Shown here: positions 42,751 through 50,765 of the stretch, piece after piece
How positions within the stretch are numbered: the first letter of the stretch is position 1
Layout of the letters: each line of letters starts with the position of its first letter
Origin: SIG565 sp045590755
Lineage (GTDB): Bacteria; Bacillota; Clostridia; Oscillospirales; Acutalibacteraceae
DNA: 54,644 nucleotides
Direction: 5' to 3'
NCBI GenBank assembly: GCA_045590755.1
Contig: JAZNRP010000015.1
Span: 1-54,644, forward strand
The notes under the pieces: generated by a model
What the model saw: the letters and a program-made list of their open reading frames with translations, nothing else
The model's database searches: none
Told to the model about the DNA's origin: nothing
Position numbers and translations under genes: made by a program

Positions 42751-43572
42751 TTATGCATCTTGTTCGTTACACCCGCAACCGATATTGTTTGTGTCAATGC
42801 TTCTCGGTGGGAAAAAGTCATCGGTGGGGAATTTAATTTTCTTAAATATGTCACACGGTTGGTCGGTTGTATCATTGCATTGCTTTTCGGGAATACAGAA
42901 ATCGTATACAGGAATCAGCATCTGCACATTGCGAATTAACTGAACTACGCTGAAAAGGCCTAAAGTAACATAAACTGTAGGTGTGCCGCATTCACAGCAG
43001 CTTATAACCTGACCGCCTAAAAGCTCATTTGCAAAGGACGGTACAACACCTATGCATTCGCAAGAATCTTTAACTTGACCTAAACGGCAACCAAGCGGAA
43101 TGGGGTCAACACTCTGAACAACACATTTAGGCATGTTGCTTGTGCGCTTCGATGAAATATCGCAGCTATCATCTGATGCGGTATTAGAGAAGATTTTAAC
43201 ATTTCCGTCGCTACCAAACAGAATTACTCGCTTGTTAAAGCTTGCAAGTCCTTTAATTCCAACAGGGCAGGAGTGGGGTGTCAAATACACATCAAAATCA
43301 ATTAAAAACAGGAAGGTTAAATCGCAGGAATAGAAACCGCGGTTAAAATTAACAGGCTCTACATTAATATAAACATTAAGAACTTCGGCACATTTAATTT
43401 TAACACTAATGGCTCTTTCAATGTAATTTTGACCTTCCGGTGTGAAATAACACCTTAAATCTTCTACGCAATCTCGGTCGCAACAGGAGTCATAAACTCT
43501 TCCGGCATCAATACAACAGGCGTCGGTGAAGCCGCAGTTACCGTTTTGAACATCGTTTCTAATGTCTGCCAT
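42751..43572 (-). CDS. Cysteine-rich protein of unknown function
   Basis: A 273-residue protein with 23 cysteines (~8%), many paired (ACC, SCC, SCC then EC, CGC). There is no signal peptide or transmembrane helix. Conserved-looking blocks are GRVYDSCCDRDCVEDLRCYF near 24-43 and ISCCECGTPTVYVTLG near 190. I have seen related proteins only as hypothetical in Clostridia; a spore-coat or metal-binding role is inference from the composition. It follows folC in the same direction, behind a hairpin that contains its GGAGG site. Confidence 0.7.
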   Translation of the reverse strand: MADIRNDVQNGNCGFTDACCIDAGRVYDSCCDRDCVEDLRCYFTPEGQNYIERAISVKIKCAEVLNVYINVEPVNFNRGFYSCDLTFLFLIDFDVYLTPHSCPVGIKGLASFNKRVILFGSDGNVKIFSNTASDDSCDISSKRTSNMPKCVVQSVDPIPLGCRLGQVKDSCECIGVVPSFANELLGGQVISCCECGTPTVYVTLGLFSVVQLIRNVQMLIPVYDFCIPEKQCNDTTDQPCDIFKKIKFPTDDFFPPRSIDTNNIGCGCNEQDA

Positions 43573-43630
43573 AAAAAGCCTCCATACTAAATATTGAAGA
43601 TTAACTTCTATACCATAGTATGTAGGCTTT
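43573..43630 (-). terminator. Terminator-like hairpin containing the ribosome binding site of the cysteine-rich gene
   Basis: On the minus strand the 5' arm (43630-43616) pairs with the 3' arm (43589-43575), 14 of 15 positions. The loop holds a second GAAG/CTTC hairpin. The 3' arm contains TGGAGG, and five T lead directly to the ATG at 43572. CATACTAT inside the 5' arm resembles a sigma-E/K -10 box. Confidence 0.75.
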
Positions 43631-43639
43631 TCTTTTGTG

Positions 43640-44908
43640 TTACAAATTAATAATATTGTATATTTCTCCGTACATATAAAGCGACCCCATACATATTAAG
43701 GGTGTATCAGTCGCTTTACAGTCCTGCATTGCATATTTTAGTGCTTCGGAAATTCCGCTAAAGGATTTTGCATTAATCCCCAAATCATCAAACACCTTAC
43801 AGTACTCTTCGGCACTTAATGCCCGTGGGTTGTCGGGGGTTATGCAGTAGACGCAATTTGAAATCTCGCTTATTTTTTCTGCAATAAATAAATAATCCTT
43901 ATCACGCATAACACCTGTTAAAACATTTACTTTTTTATCTTTAAAATAATGCTTTATACTGTCCACTGTGGCAACAACACCTTGCGGGTTGTGAGAACCG
44001 TCAAAAATAATAAGCGGGGAATTATTAATAATTTCAAAACGGGCAGGCCATTTTGTTTTAGCCACGCCGTTTCGTATGTTTTTCTCACTCACATTTAAGT
44101 CGTTTTCACCTAAAAACTCGGCGGCAGTTATAGCGTTCGCCGCATTATATGGCTGGTATAAACTTAAAAGGGGTAAGGATAAACTATTGTATTCTTTATA
44201 ATTAAAAACAGTACCCGATAAATCGCTTTTTAATATCTCAACACTATCCTGATTTGGTAAAATAATTTCGGCGTTTTTTTCTTTTGCAGTGTCAAATATT
44301 ACCTTTTCAGCCGCCTTAGAATTACCACACCAAAGGCAAGGAATATCTTTTTTAATAATTCCTGCTTTTTCCGAAGCGATTTCTTCTATGGTGTTACCCA
44401 AAAAGTTTTGGTGGTCAAAGTCAACCCCCGTAATAACCGAGAGTATAGGTGTTTTAATAATGTTAGTTGCATCATATTTTCCACCAAGGCCGCACTCAAG
44501 TACAACAATATCACATTTTTGTCTGTAAAAATACTCAAAAGCCAACGCCGTAATAAATTCAAACTCAGTTGCTTTGTCTTCTAAAGTTTCGGCAAAAGGT
44601 TTAATATACGCGCAAAGTTCTATTAAATCTTTATTAGAAATCATCTCGCCGTTTACGGCAATTCTCTCATTGAACTTAAGAATATACGGGGAAGTATAGG
44701 TGCCAACTTTATAGCCCGCATCAATAAGAATGCTTGTAAGTGTAGCGCAAAACGAACCTTTGCCGTTTGTTCCCGCTACATGCACAAATTTTAATTTATC
44801 CTGCGGATTTCCTAAGTGTTGGCATAATTTTTGTATTCTTTCAAGTCCGGGTTTGCAAAAGAAATTGCTTACCGAGTGGATGTAATTTAGCGTTTCATTA
44901 TAATCCAT
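43640..44908 (-). CDS. folC: Folylpolyglutamate synthase/dihydrofolate synthase
   Basis: Adds glutamates to folates, so retaining them in the cell. The 422-residue Mur-ligase-fold enzyme has VAGTNGKGSFCATLTSIL with the P-loop at ~44-54, a DFDHQNFLG segment near 176 and IIFDGSHNPQGV near 290. It overlaps folT by 11 bases (start 44908 inside folT end 44898), so folate uptake and trapping are coupled under the THF riboswitch upstream. Confidence 0.95.
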   Translation of the reverse strand: MDYNETLNYIHSVSNFFCKPGLERIQKLCQHLGNPQDKLKFVHVAGTNGKGSFCATLTSILIDAGYKVGTYTSPYILKFNERIAVNGEMISNKDLIELCAYIKPFAETLEDKATEFEFITALAFEYFYRQKCDIVVLECGLGGKYDATNIIKTPILSVITGVDFDHQNFLGNTIEEIASEKAGIIKKDIPCLWCGNSKAAEKVIFDTAKEKNAEIILPNQDSVEILKSDLSGTVFNYKEYNSLSLPLLSLYQPYNAANAITAAEFLGENDLNVSEKNIRNGVAKTKWPARFEIINNSPLIIFDGSHNPQGVVATVDSIKHYFKDKKVNVLTGVMRDKDYLFIAEKISEISNCVYCITPDNPRALSAEEYCKVFDDLGINAKSFSGISEALKYAMQDCKATDTPLICMGSLYMYGEIYNIINL

Positions 44909-45455
44909 TATTATTACCTGCTATTTTACTTATTTGACTGCAAAAGGGTTTGCTTTTTAGTATAATTATCAAAACTGTTAGCTCTGCCGCAGTTACAACT
45001 GTATAGTTAATTAATCGACTTAAAAGGGTTACCCAAAATGGTGTTGCGTACCAGATGCAAAGCCCCACAGTCTTAATTAAAACCGAGCCGAATAAATGGC
45101 AGAACAGAACACTGAAAATTACCCGTACACCGATTTTACTATTTTTAAGAAATTGGAATATAAGACCCGAAAAAAAGCCGATAAATGCCGCGGCAAATGT
45201 CAGAATTGGATTTATGGCATAGCCGCGTAACAGACAACCCACAATATCGGCAGTAATGGCAGTAAAAACGCCTACTGTAGGGCCAAATAATATGCCGACA
45301 AGCATTAGCGGCAAATTTTCAAAACTGAAGCGTAGCGTGTCCCCAATACTAAACGCTAAAAACTTACCGCAAATAAAACTGATGGCTGCAAAAAGCGCCG
45401 AAATAGCAAGTACCTTAGGGTTACTTAAATTCTGAGTTTTTAATAATTTGTACAA
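44898..45455 (-). CDS. folT: Folate ECF transporter S component FolT
   Basis: Substrate-binding membrane subunit of an energy-coupling factor transporter for folate. It has 185 residues and about six transmembrane helices, with ISALFAAISFICGKFLAF and LRFSFENLPLMLVGILFGP, the conserved FolT-type N-terminal region. The shared EcfA/A'/T module is not in the window. The assignment to folate rests on the THF riboswitch upstream and folC downstream. The start is TTG 45455, which immediately follows the T-run of the riboswitch terminator. Confidence 0.93.
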   Translation of the reverse strand: MYKLLKTQNLSNPKVLAISALFAAISFICGKFLAFSIGDTLRFSFENLPLMLVGILFGPTVGVFTAITADIVGCLLRGYAINPILTFAAAFIGFFSGLIFQFLKNSKIGVRVIFSVLFCHLFGSVLIKTVGLCIWYATPFWVTLLSRLINYTVVTAAELTVLIIILKSKPFCSQISKIAGNNNGL

Positions 45456-45490
45456 AAAAACACCCTCCTTGTAAAAAGCTACAAGCAGGG
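45454..45490 (-). terminator. Riboswitch expression platform: terminator with the folT ribosome binding site
   Basis: On the minus strand 45490-45480 pairs with 45473-45463 (10 of 11 positions), then TG and seven T. The 3' arm AAGGAGGG is the folT Shine-Dalgarno and the TTG start uses the end of the T-run, so both transcription and translation can be shut off. Confidence 0.88.
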
Positions 45491-45515
45491 CTTAAAATAT
45501 AGTTTACCTTGTTTG

Positions 45516-45616
45516 TAGCAGCGGGATGCGGATTTCGTACCGCAAGGTAAACCCTTTCGTCTGTTCGGCAACTCCCCGTCCGAACAGCACTTAACGCACG
45601 AATTCCTACTCTGCTA
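45516..45616 (-). promoter_or_regulatory. THF (folate) riboswitch aptamer
   Basis: Minus-strand RNA matching the THF riboswitch layout: P1 UAGCAG/CUGCUA (45616-45611 with 45521-45516), the conserved AGAGUAG, P2 GGAAUUCGU/ACGAAAUCC (45606-45598 with 45538-45530), conserved GCGUUAAGUG, P3 CUGUUCGG/CCGAACAG (45587-45580 with 45568-45561) and CCGCAUCCCGCUGCUA at the 3' end. It binds reduced folates and should repress folT-folC when they are abundant. Confidence 0.93.
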
Positions 45617-45622
45617 AAACCT

Positions 45623-45650
45623 ATTATACAACAAACTATTCATTTGTCAA
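45623..45650 (-). promoter_or_regulatory. Sigma-A promoter of the riboswitch-folT-folC unit
   Basis: Minus strand TTGACA (45650-45645), 16 bases, TATAAT (45628-45623). Perfect boxes; the predicted start is near 45616, the first base of P1. The upstream alaX gene ends 6 bases before it. Confidence 0.88.
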
Positions 45651-45656
45651 TGGCTA

Positions 45657-46805
45657 TTAAAGAGACTTAAAAAATTTTTCAATTGTACCCTTGTCGGTGG
45701 TGACACTGCCCTGTAGTAAATTACCGCTGACGCCACCTTTACCCCCAAGCTTTTCGTTAAAAGTTTTTGCAAACTCTTTTATATTTTCTAAAGAGTAAGA
45801 GCAAACATAGGAAAAACCAACGCGATTTTCACTGAAAACACCGAAAATACCGCATTTTTCAGATGCTTTGTTGGCTAAATACCGCATATCTCCTGTATTT
45901 AAACCACTTTCAAATAGACATAGAGCCTTTTCTCCTGTAGGTAAAGCATCAATTTTAAGCTCGGAAATTTGCCTTTTAAGACCTGTTATTTCGTATTTAA
46001 GGTTTCCAATTTCGGAAATAAGATTTTCTACAGCTTTGGCTGTTTCATCTGTTCTCGCACAAAGCAAGGCAGAAATTTTTGAATTGTTAGTGTATTTAGT
46101 TTGTATGTCTCTGATGGCACGCATACCGCATTTGGCATATATACGGATGCCGCCCTTGTTTTTTTCGTGGTGCAAAAACTTAATAACGCCAATTTCGCCG
46201 CCGGACTTTACATGCGGCGCGCAACAAGCACAAATATCAACGCCGTCAATAAAAACTAAACGGACTTCGCCGTCAATGTCACCTTTACTGCGGTAATTAA
46301 TGGTTTTTAGTCTATCAATACTGGGGTATTCGGCATAAATACTGACATTATCAGTTATTGCCTTATTGGCTAACAGTTCAATTTCCAATAATTGCTCATT
46401 ATTCAGCTCACCGTCAAAATCCATTGTAATAAAATCATTTCCTAAATGAAAACCAACATTTTCGTAGCCGAACTGCTTGTGAATAAGACCCGATACAATA
46501 TGCTCGCCCGAGTGTTGCTGCATTTTGTCAAATCGCTCAGTGAAATTAATTTCGGCATCGTATTGCTTATTTTCTTGAAGCGGAGTATCGCAGTAGTGAT
46601 ATATAATGTCGTTTTCAATCTGTACATCGTATACCTTCGCATCACCAATAACACCCGTATCGGAAGACTGTCCGCCGCCTTCGGGGAAGAACGCAGTTTT
46701 ATCTAAAACCACTTTATATTTATTATCATTTTTTTCGCATTGTAAAACAGTTGCGGTAAAGAATCTAATGTAACTGTCGTTATCATATAATTTTGCAGTG
46801 TTCAT
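45657..46805 (-). CDS. Alanyl-tRNA editing protein, AlaX-L type
   Basis: A free-standing editing protein that hydrolyses Ser- or Gly-tRNA(Ala). The 382-residue protein has the N-terminal FFPEGGGQ box, zinc motifs HSGEH (~97-101) and CCAPH (~196-200), then a coiled coil and a C-terminal DHHA1 domain with GKGGVSGNLLQG near 360-371. It lacks aminoacylation domains. Divergent from the thioesterase gene and followed by the folT promoter. Confidence 0.92.
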   Translation of the reverse strand: MNTAKLYDNDSYIRFFTATVLQCEKNDNKYKVVLDKTAFFPEGGGQSSDTGVIGDAKVYDVQIENDIIYHYCDTPLQENKQYDAEINFTERFDKMQQHSGEHIVSGLIHKQFGYENVGFHLGNDFITMDFDGELNNEQLLEIELLANKAITDNVSIYAEYPSIDRLKTINYRSKGDIDGEVRLVFIDGVDICACCAPHVKSGGEIGVIKFLHHEKNKGGIRIYAKCGMRAIRDIQTKYTNNSKISALLCARTDETAKAVENLISEIGNLKYEITGLKRQISELKIDALPTGEKALCLFESGLNTGDMRYLANKASEKCGIFGVFSENRVGFSYVCSYSLENIKEFAKTFNEKLGGKGGVSGNLLQGSVTTDKGTIEKFFKSL

Positions 46806-46874
46806 ATTCGTTCCTTTTTTAAATTTTTATTAAATTTATTATAATACAATAGTTATGAAAAAGCAAAGTATATG

Positions 46875-46903
46875 TTGAATTAGAGAGAAATTTATGTTAA
46901 AAT
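46875..46903 (+). promoter_or_regulatory. Predicted sigma-A promoter of the thioesterase gene
   Basis: TTGAAT, 17 bases, then TAAAAT, about 30 bases before the start, in the alaX/thioesterase divergent gap. Confidence 0.6.
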
Positions 46904-46933
46904 AAATAAGTATTTTATAGTTAAGGTGTAATT

Positions 46934-47674
46934 ATGAAAGAGTTTTATGAGTTTACAGAAGAATTGCCGTCAAACGCTGTTGGCGCCAATTCAAAAATAA
47001 CACTCCAAAAAACAACCGAACTTTTACAGCAACTTGCTAACGATAATGCTGAGCATAGCGGTTACGGCTTTGAAGGCTTACTTAGTCGTGCTAATGCATA
47101 TTGGGTTATTTCAAAAATTCGTATAGCCTTTACAAAGATGCCGTATCACAGGCAAAAAATTGTTTGTAAAACCTGGCCTATTAAACCCAACAAAATCACT
47201 TTAGAGCGTGATTTTGAAATTAAAGACATAAACGGAGATTTGCTGATATCTGCTACGAGCGAGTGGTGTATGATTGATGCCGAAACGAGAAGAATTTGCC
47301 GCATACACGGCGACACGGTAATGCCGGGTATTGATTATATCGAAGAACGCGCAGCCGCAGGGGCATACACAAAGCAAAAATTCGATGTGGATGAAAACGA
47401 CTTTTGTTTTGACAGAGTAATTCGCAGTAGCGATATTGATATGAACGGCCACACAAACAACACAAAATATTCGCTTATGGCGGCCGACTGCTTTGCTGTG
47501 GAATTCCTGAAAGAAAACGATATTTCATCCTTCGAAATTCATTTTCTTAAAGAAAGCTTTGAAGGTCAGAAGCTCTCAATTTACCGAAAAAAGATAGCTG
47601 ACAGTTTGTTTTATGTTACAGCAATTAATGCCGATAACCAGTCGGTTTTCAGAGCCTTTTTAGAATTTAAATAG
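46934..47674 (+). CDS. Acyl-ACP thioesterase (FatA/FatB family)
   Basis: Hydrolyses acyl-ACP to free fatty acid. It is a 246-residue double-hotdog protein. The N-terminal half has LSRANAYWVISKIRIAFTKMP, and the second contains SDIDMNGHTNN with the catalytic Asp, Asn and His (near 165-175), as in bacterial FAT-type thioesterases. It probably supplies free fatty acids for lipid turnover or export. The next gene, a TrpR-family regulator, starts 20 bases later. Confidence 0.9.
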   Translation: MKEFYEFTEELPSNAVGANSKITLQKTTELLQQLANDNAEHSGYGFEGLLSRANAYWVISKIRIAFTKMPYHRQKIVCKTWPIKPNKITLERDFEIKDINGDLLISATSEWCMIDAETRRICRIHGDTVMPGIDYIEERAAAGAYTKQKFDVDENDFCFDRVIRSSDIDMNGHTNNTKYSLMAADCFAVEFLKENDISSFEIHFLKESFEGQKLSIYRKKIADSLFYVTAINADNQSVFRAFLEFK

Positions 47675-47694
47675 TATAAAAGGGGATTTTTGAA

Positions 47695-47982
47695 ATGGCG
47701 AATTTTCGTTCGGAATCGATTGACCGTTTTTTTGAAACGGTATTACAACTCAAAACGGTTGATGAATGCTATGCCTTTTTTGAAGATGTCTGTACTATTA
47801 AGGAAGTACAAGATATGTCGCAACGATTGGATGTTGCAATAATGCTTGATAGTGGCAAAAACTATCAGCAAATAACGGCTGAAACGAATGTAAGTACTGC
47901 TACAATAAGTAGGGTAAGCCGTTGCTTAAATTATGGAAACGGCGGTTACCGCACCGCTATTGAAAAAATTAAAAATAAATAG
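47695..47982 (+). CDS. YerC/YecD family TrpR-related DNA-binding protein
   Basis: A 95-residue protein of the TrpR-like superfamily. A helix-turn-helix with NYQQITAETNVSTATISRVSRCL at ~60-82 follows CTIKEVQDMSQRLDVAIML. YerC/YecD proteins occur beside diverse genes; the ligand and targets are unknown, and a tryptophan-binding role is not implied. AAAAGGGGA precedes ATG 47695. It lies between the thioesterase and fhs. Confidence 0.9.
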   Translation: MANFRSESIDRFFETVLQLKTVDECYAFFEDVCTIKEVQDMSQRLDVAIMLDSGKNYQQITAETNVSTATISRVSRCLNYGNGGYRTAIEKIKNK

Positions 47983-48004
47983 TTTTTATAAGGGGATGTT
48001 TTAA

Positions 48005-49681
48005 GTGGGCTACAAATCAGATATTGAAATTGCACAGGAATGTAAAATGCTGCCTATCACCGAAATTGCAAAAAGTGCACATGTTGACGAACGGTATATT
48101 GAGCAATACGGTAAATATAAGGCGAAAATCGACCCGAAGTTGCTTGACGATACTTCGCGTCCCGACGGTAAATTAATACTTGTTACCGCCATCACACCCA
48201 CACCTGCGGGTGAAGGAAAAACAACAACAACTATCGGTCTTGCCGATGCACTCCGCCGTATAGGTAAGGATGTAACTGTTGCTCTCCGTGAGCCGTCCTT
48301 GGGACCTGTTTTCGGTGTTAAAGGCGGCGCCGCAGGCGGCGGTTACGCACAAGTAGTACCTATGGAGGATATTAACCTTCACTTTACGGGCGACTTCCAC
48401 GCTATTGGTGCGGCTAATAATTTACTTGCCGCTATGCTTGATAACCATATTCAGCAGGGTAACGCTCTCGGTATTGATGTTCGTAAAATTACCTGGAAGC
48501 GTTGCGTTGATATGAACGACCGTCAGCTTCGTTTCGTTGTAAACGGTCTTGGCGGAAAGGCTAACGGAGTTCCGCGTGAAGACGGCTTTGATATTACCGT
48601 TGCCAGTGAAATTATGGCGGTGCTCTGCCTTTCCACTTCAATTACTGACTTGAAGGAACGCTTATCAAGAATTATTGTAGGCTATACCTATGATGATAAG
48701 CCTGTAACCTGTGGCGAGCTTAAAGCCGCAGGCGCTATGACTGCGCTTCTTAAAGACGCTATAAAGCCCAACCTTGTACAGACACTTGAAGGCACACCTG
48801 CCTTTGTACACGGCGGTCCCTTTGCTAATATAGCACACGGCTGTAACTCTGTAATGGCTACGAGATTAGCGCTTAAAATGGGCGACTATGCTATAACAGA
48901 AGCCGGCTTCGGTGCAGATTTAGGCGCAGAAAAATTTCTTGATATTAAATGTCGTGTAGCGAATCTTAAACCCGATGCAGTAGTTGTAGTAGCAACTGTT
49001 CGCGCACTTAAGATGCACGGCGGCTTACTTAAGACTCAGCTTGGTGAAGAAAATATCGAAGCGCTTGAAAAGGGCATACCCAATCTTCTCCGCCATGTTT
49101 CCAATATTAAAAATGTGTATAAATTACCCTGTGTTGTTGCGGTAAATCGTTTCCCGACCGATACAGATAATGAAATTGAATTTATTATAAATAAGTGTAA
49201 GGAACTCGGCGTTAATACCGTTCTTTCAACCGTTTGGGCTGATGGCGGTAAGGGTGGAGAAGAATTAGCCCGTGAAGTAGTACGCCTTTGCGAAGAAGAA
49301 AAGGGCGATTTTACCTTCTCTTATGAATCGGATTTATCAATCGAAGAAAAAATTACTGCAGTAGTTAAGAAAATCTACGGCGGCGACGGTGTTATGCTCA
49401 CTCCTGCCGCTAAAAAACAGGTACAGCAGTTGACTGAGCTCGGCTTTGGTAAATTGCCAGTATGTATTGCTAAAACACAGTATAGCTTTTCGGATGACCC
49501 CACAAAGCTCGGTGAGCCCGAAAACTTTACGGTAACCGTTAAAAATGTTAAGGTATCGGCAGGTGCAGGCTTTATTGTTGTGCTTACGGGCGATATTCTT
49601 ACAATGCCTGGTCTGCCCAAAGCTCCCGCGGCAGAAAAAATTGATGTTGATGAAAACGGAAAAATTGTAGGACTGTTTTAA
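48005..49681 (+). CDS. fhs: Formate--tetrahydrofolate ligase
   Basis: ATP-dependent formation of 10-formyl-THF from formate, entry of one-carbon units. Length 558 residues. P-loop TPTPAGEGKTTTTIGLADAL at ~61-80, with LREPSLGPVFGVKGGAAGGG and the conserved ADLGAEKFLDIK region. GTG 48005 follows TAAGGGGATG. It uses the folate pool brought in by FolT/FolC. The next gene follows after one base. Confidence 0.97.
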   Translation: MGYKSDIEIAQECKMLPITEIAKSAHVDERYIEQYGKYKAKIDPKLLDDTSRPDGKLILVTAITPTPAGEGKTTTTIGLADALRRIGKDVTVALREPSLGPVFGVKGGAAGGGYAQVVPMEDINLHFTGDFHAIGAANNLLAAMLDNHIQQGNALGIDVRKITWKRCVDMNDRQLRFVVNGLGGKANGVPREDGFDITVASEIMAVLCLSTSITDLKERLSRIIVGYTYDDKPVTCGELKAAGAMTALLKDAIKPNLVQTLEGTPAFVHGGPFANIAHGCNSVMATRLALKMGDYAITEAGFGADLGAEKFLDIKCRVANLKPDAVVVVATVRALKMHGGLLKTQLGEENIEALEKGIPNLLRHVSNIKNVYKLPCVVAVNRFPTDTDNEIEFIINKCKELGVNTVLSTVWADGGKGGEELAREVVRLCEEEKGDFTFSYESDLSIEEKITAVVKKIYGGDGVMLTPAAKKQVQQLTELGFGKLPVCIAKTQYSFSDDPTKLGEPENFTVTVKNVKVSAGAGFIVVLTGDILTMPGLPKAPAAEKIDVDENGKIVGLF

Positions 49682-49682
49682 T

Positions 49683-50672
49683 ATGAATAGAATTTACAGA
49701 TTATTCGCCGTATTACTTGTTGTTGCTTTATGTGTGACGGGTTGCGGAAAAACTGCTGATACACCGCAAAACGAAAGCACCCCGTCTGAGCCGGTATCAT
49801 CGGTTGAGAGTACATCATCAGTTATAGAAGAAGTAAGCAAATATGACGATTTACTTGCCGAAATGACTGATTGCGGAACTACAGTGGTACCTTACGGTGA
49901 CCTTAAAAATGACGAGTATAGCGACGCGTTAAAGGAACTTGAAAAGGTCTTGGACGAATATAGCCGTACTGTGTCGTTGGTGGTTTATTCGTTAGATAAT
50001 AACAAAGCGCTTTGCTATAACACAAGCGCCGAATTGTTCTGTGCTTGTACCGTTAAGGCGGCGTATGCTTTGTATGCTTGTAAGGAAATGGAAAAGGGTA
50101 AAGGCTCACTCGATACCGAAATGGTATACGAAAGTAAACACTATGAGCCTGGCACAGGCGATATGCAGTATTCTGACTTTGGTACAAAATTTAAAATGGA
50201 AACCATTATAGATAAAACAATGGGTATTAGCGATAATGTCGGCTATTTTATGATGGTAGATTATTTTGGAAAAACCGAATATAATAATTGGATTGGAAAT
50301 TTAGGCTGTGATTCGCTTAAAATTCATCCAACTGTGTGGAGCCTTCACGCAAAATCCAAGGATTTAGCGGTTGTTTGGCGCGAAATCTACAAATATTTCA
50401 AAACCGATACAGAGTATGCGAAATTCCTTAAAAGCACCTGTACAAACACCGCGAATAATTATGCAACGGCGGCACTCACAAATATCTCGTATTCTCATAA
50501 GCAGGGACACAACCGTTCAGGTGGTTGGCACGCTTATAGCGATGCGGGAATTGTTTGGAAGGACAACAAACCATATATTGTATCAGTACTGACCGATGCA
50601 CCGGGTCCTTCAACCTATGACGCCGAATTTATGGCAAAAATGATTAAAATAGTAAACGACAAGTTGTTTTAA
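49683..50672 (+). CDS. Lipoprotein with serine beta-lactamase fold, nucleophile Ser replaced by Cys
   Basis: A 329-residue protein. A type II signal peptide has the lipobox VTGC at Cys21, then a Ser/Thr/Glu-rich linker to ~52. The penicillin-binding/class A beta-lactamase fold has FCACTVK, where the SxxK nucleophile is Cys122 (TGT codon) with Lys125; SDN is intact at 183-185; and HKQG at 272-275 stands for KTG. It is anchored outside. Function (carboxypeptidase, beta-lactam hydrolase or pseudo-enzyme) is open. It follows fhs by one base; the link may be positional only. Confidence 0.8.
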   Translation: MNRIYRLFAVLLVVALCVTGCGKTADTPQNESTPSEPVSSVESTSSVIEEVSKYDDLLAEMTDCGTTVVPYGDLKNDEYSDALKELEKVLDEYSRTVSLVVYSLDNNKALCYNTSAELFCACTVKAAYALYACKEMEKGKGSLDTEMVYESKHYEPGTGDMQYSDFGTKFKMETIIDKTMGISDNVGYFMMVDYFGKTEYNNWIGNLGCDSLKIHPTVWSLHAKSKDLAVVWREIYKYFKTDTEYAKFLKSTCTNTANNYATAALTNISYSHKQGHNRSGGWHAYSDAGIVWKDNKPYIVSVLTDAPGPSTYDAEFMAKMIKIVNDKLF

Positions 50673-50675
50673 AGT

Positions 50676-50704
50676 AAAGCGGTATCTCTTGATACCGCTT
50701 TTAT
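50676..50704 (+). terminator. Intrinsic terminator
   Basis: AAAGCGGTATC pairs with GATACCGCTTT over TCTT. Only TATAATT follows, so the T-run is short. Confidence 0.75.
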
Positions 50705-50706
50705 AA

Positions 50707-50735
50707 TTGAACTATTTCGCAAAATATGGTATAAT
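50707..50735 (+). promoter_or_regulatory. Predicted sigma-A promoter of the flavoprotein pair
   Basis: TTGAAC, 17 bases, then TATAAT, 30 bases before ATG 50766. Confidence 0.75.
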
Positions 50736-50765
50736 TTATTAAATAAATTATTTACGGAGTTTTTT

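Noticed and set aside
45480..45620. A T-box or other tRNA-sensing leader before folT
   Set aside because: No T-box AGGGUGG sequence or specifier loop; the P1/P2/P3 helices and GCGUUAAGUG fit the THF riboswitch exactly.
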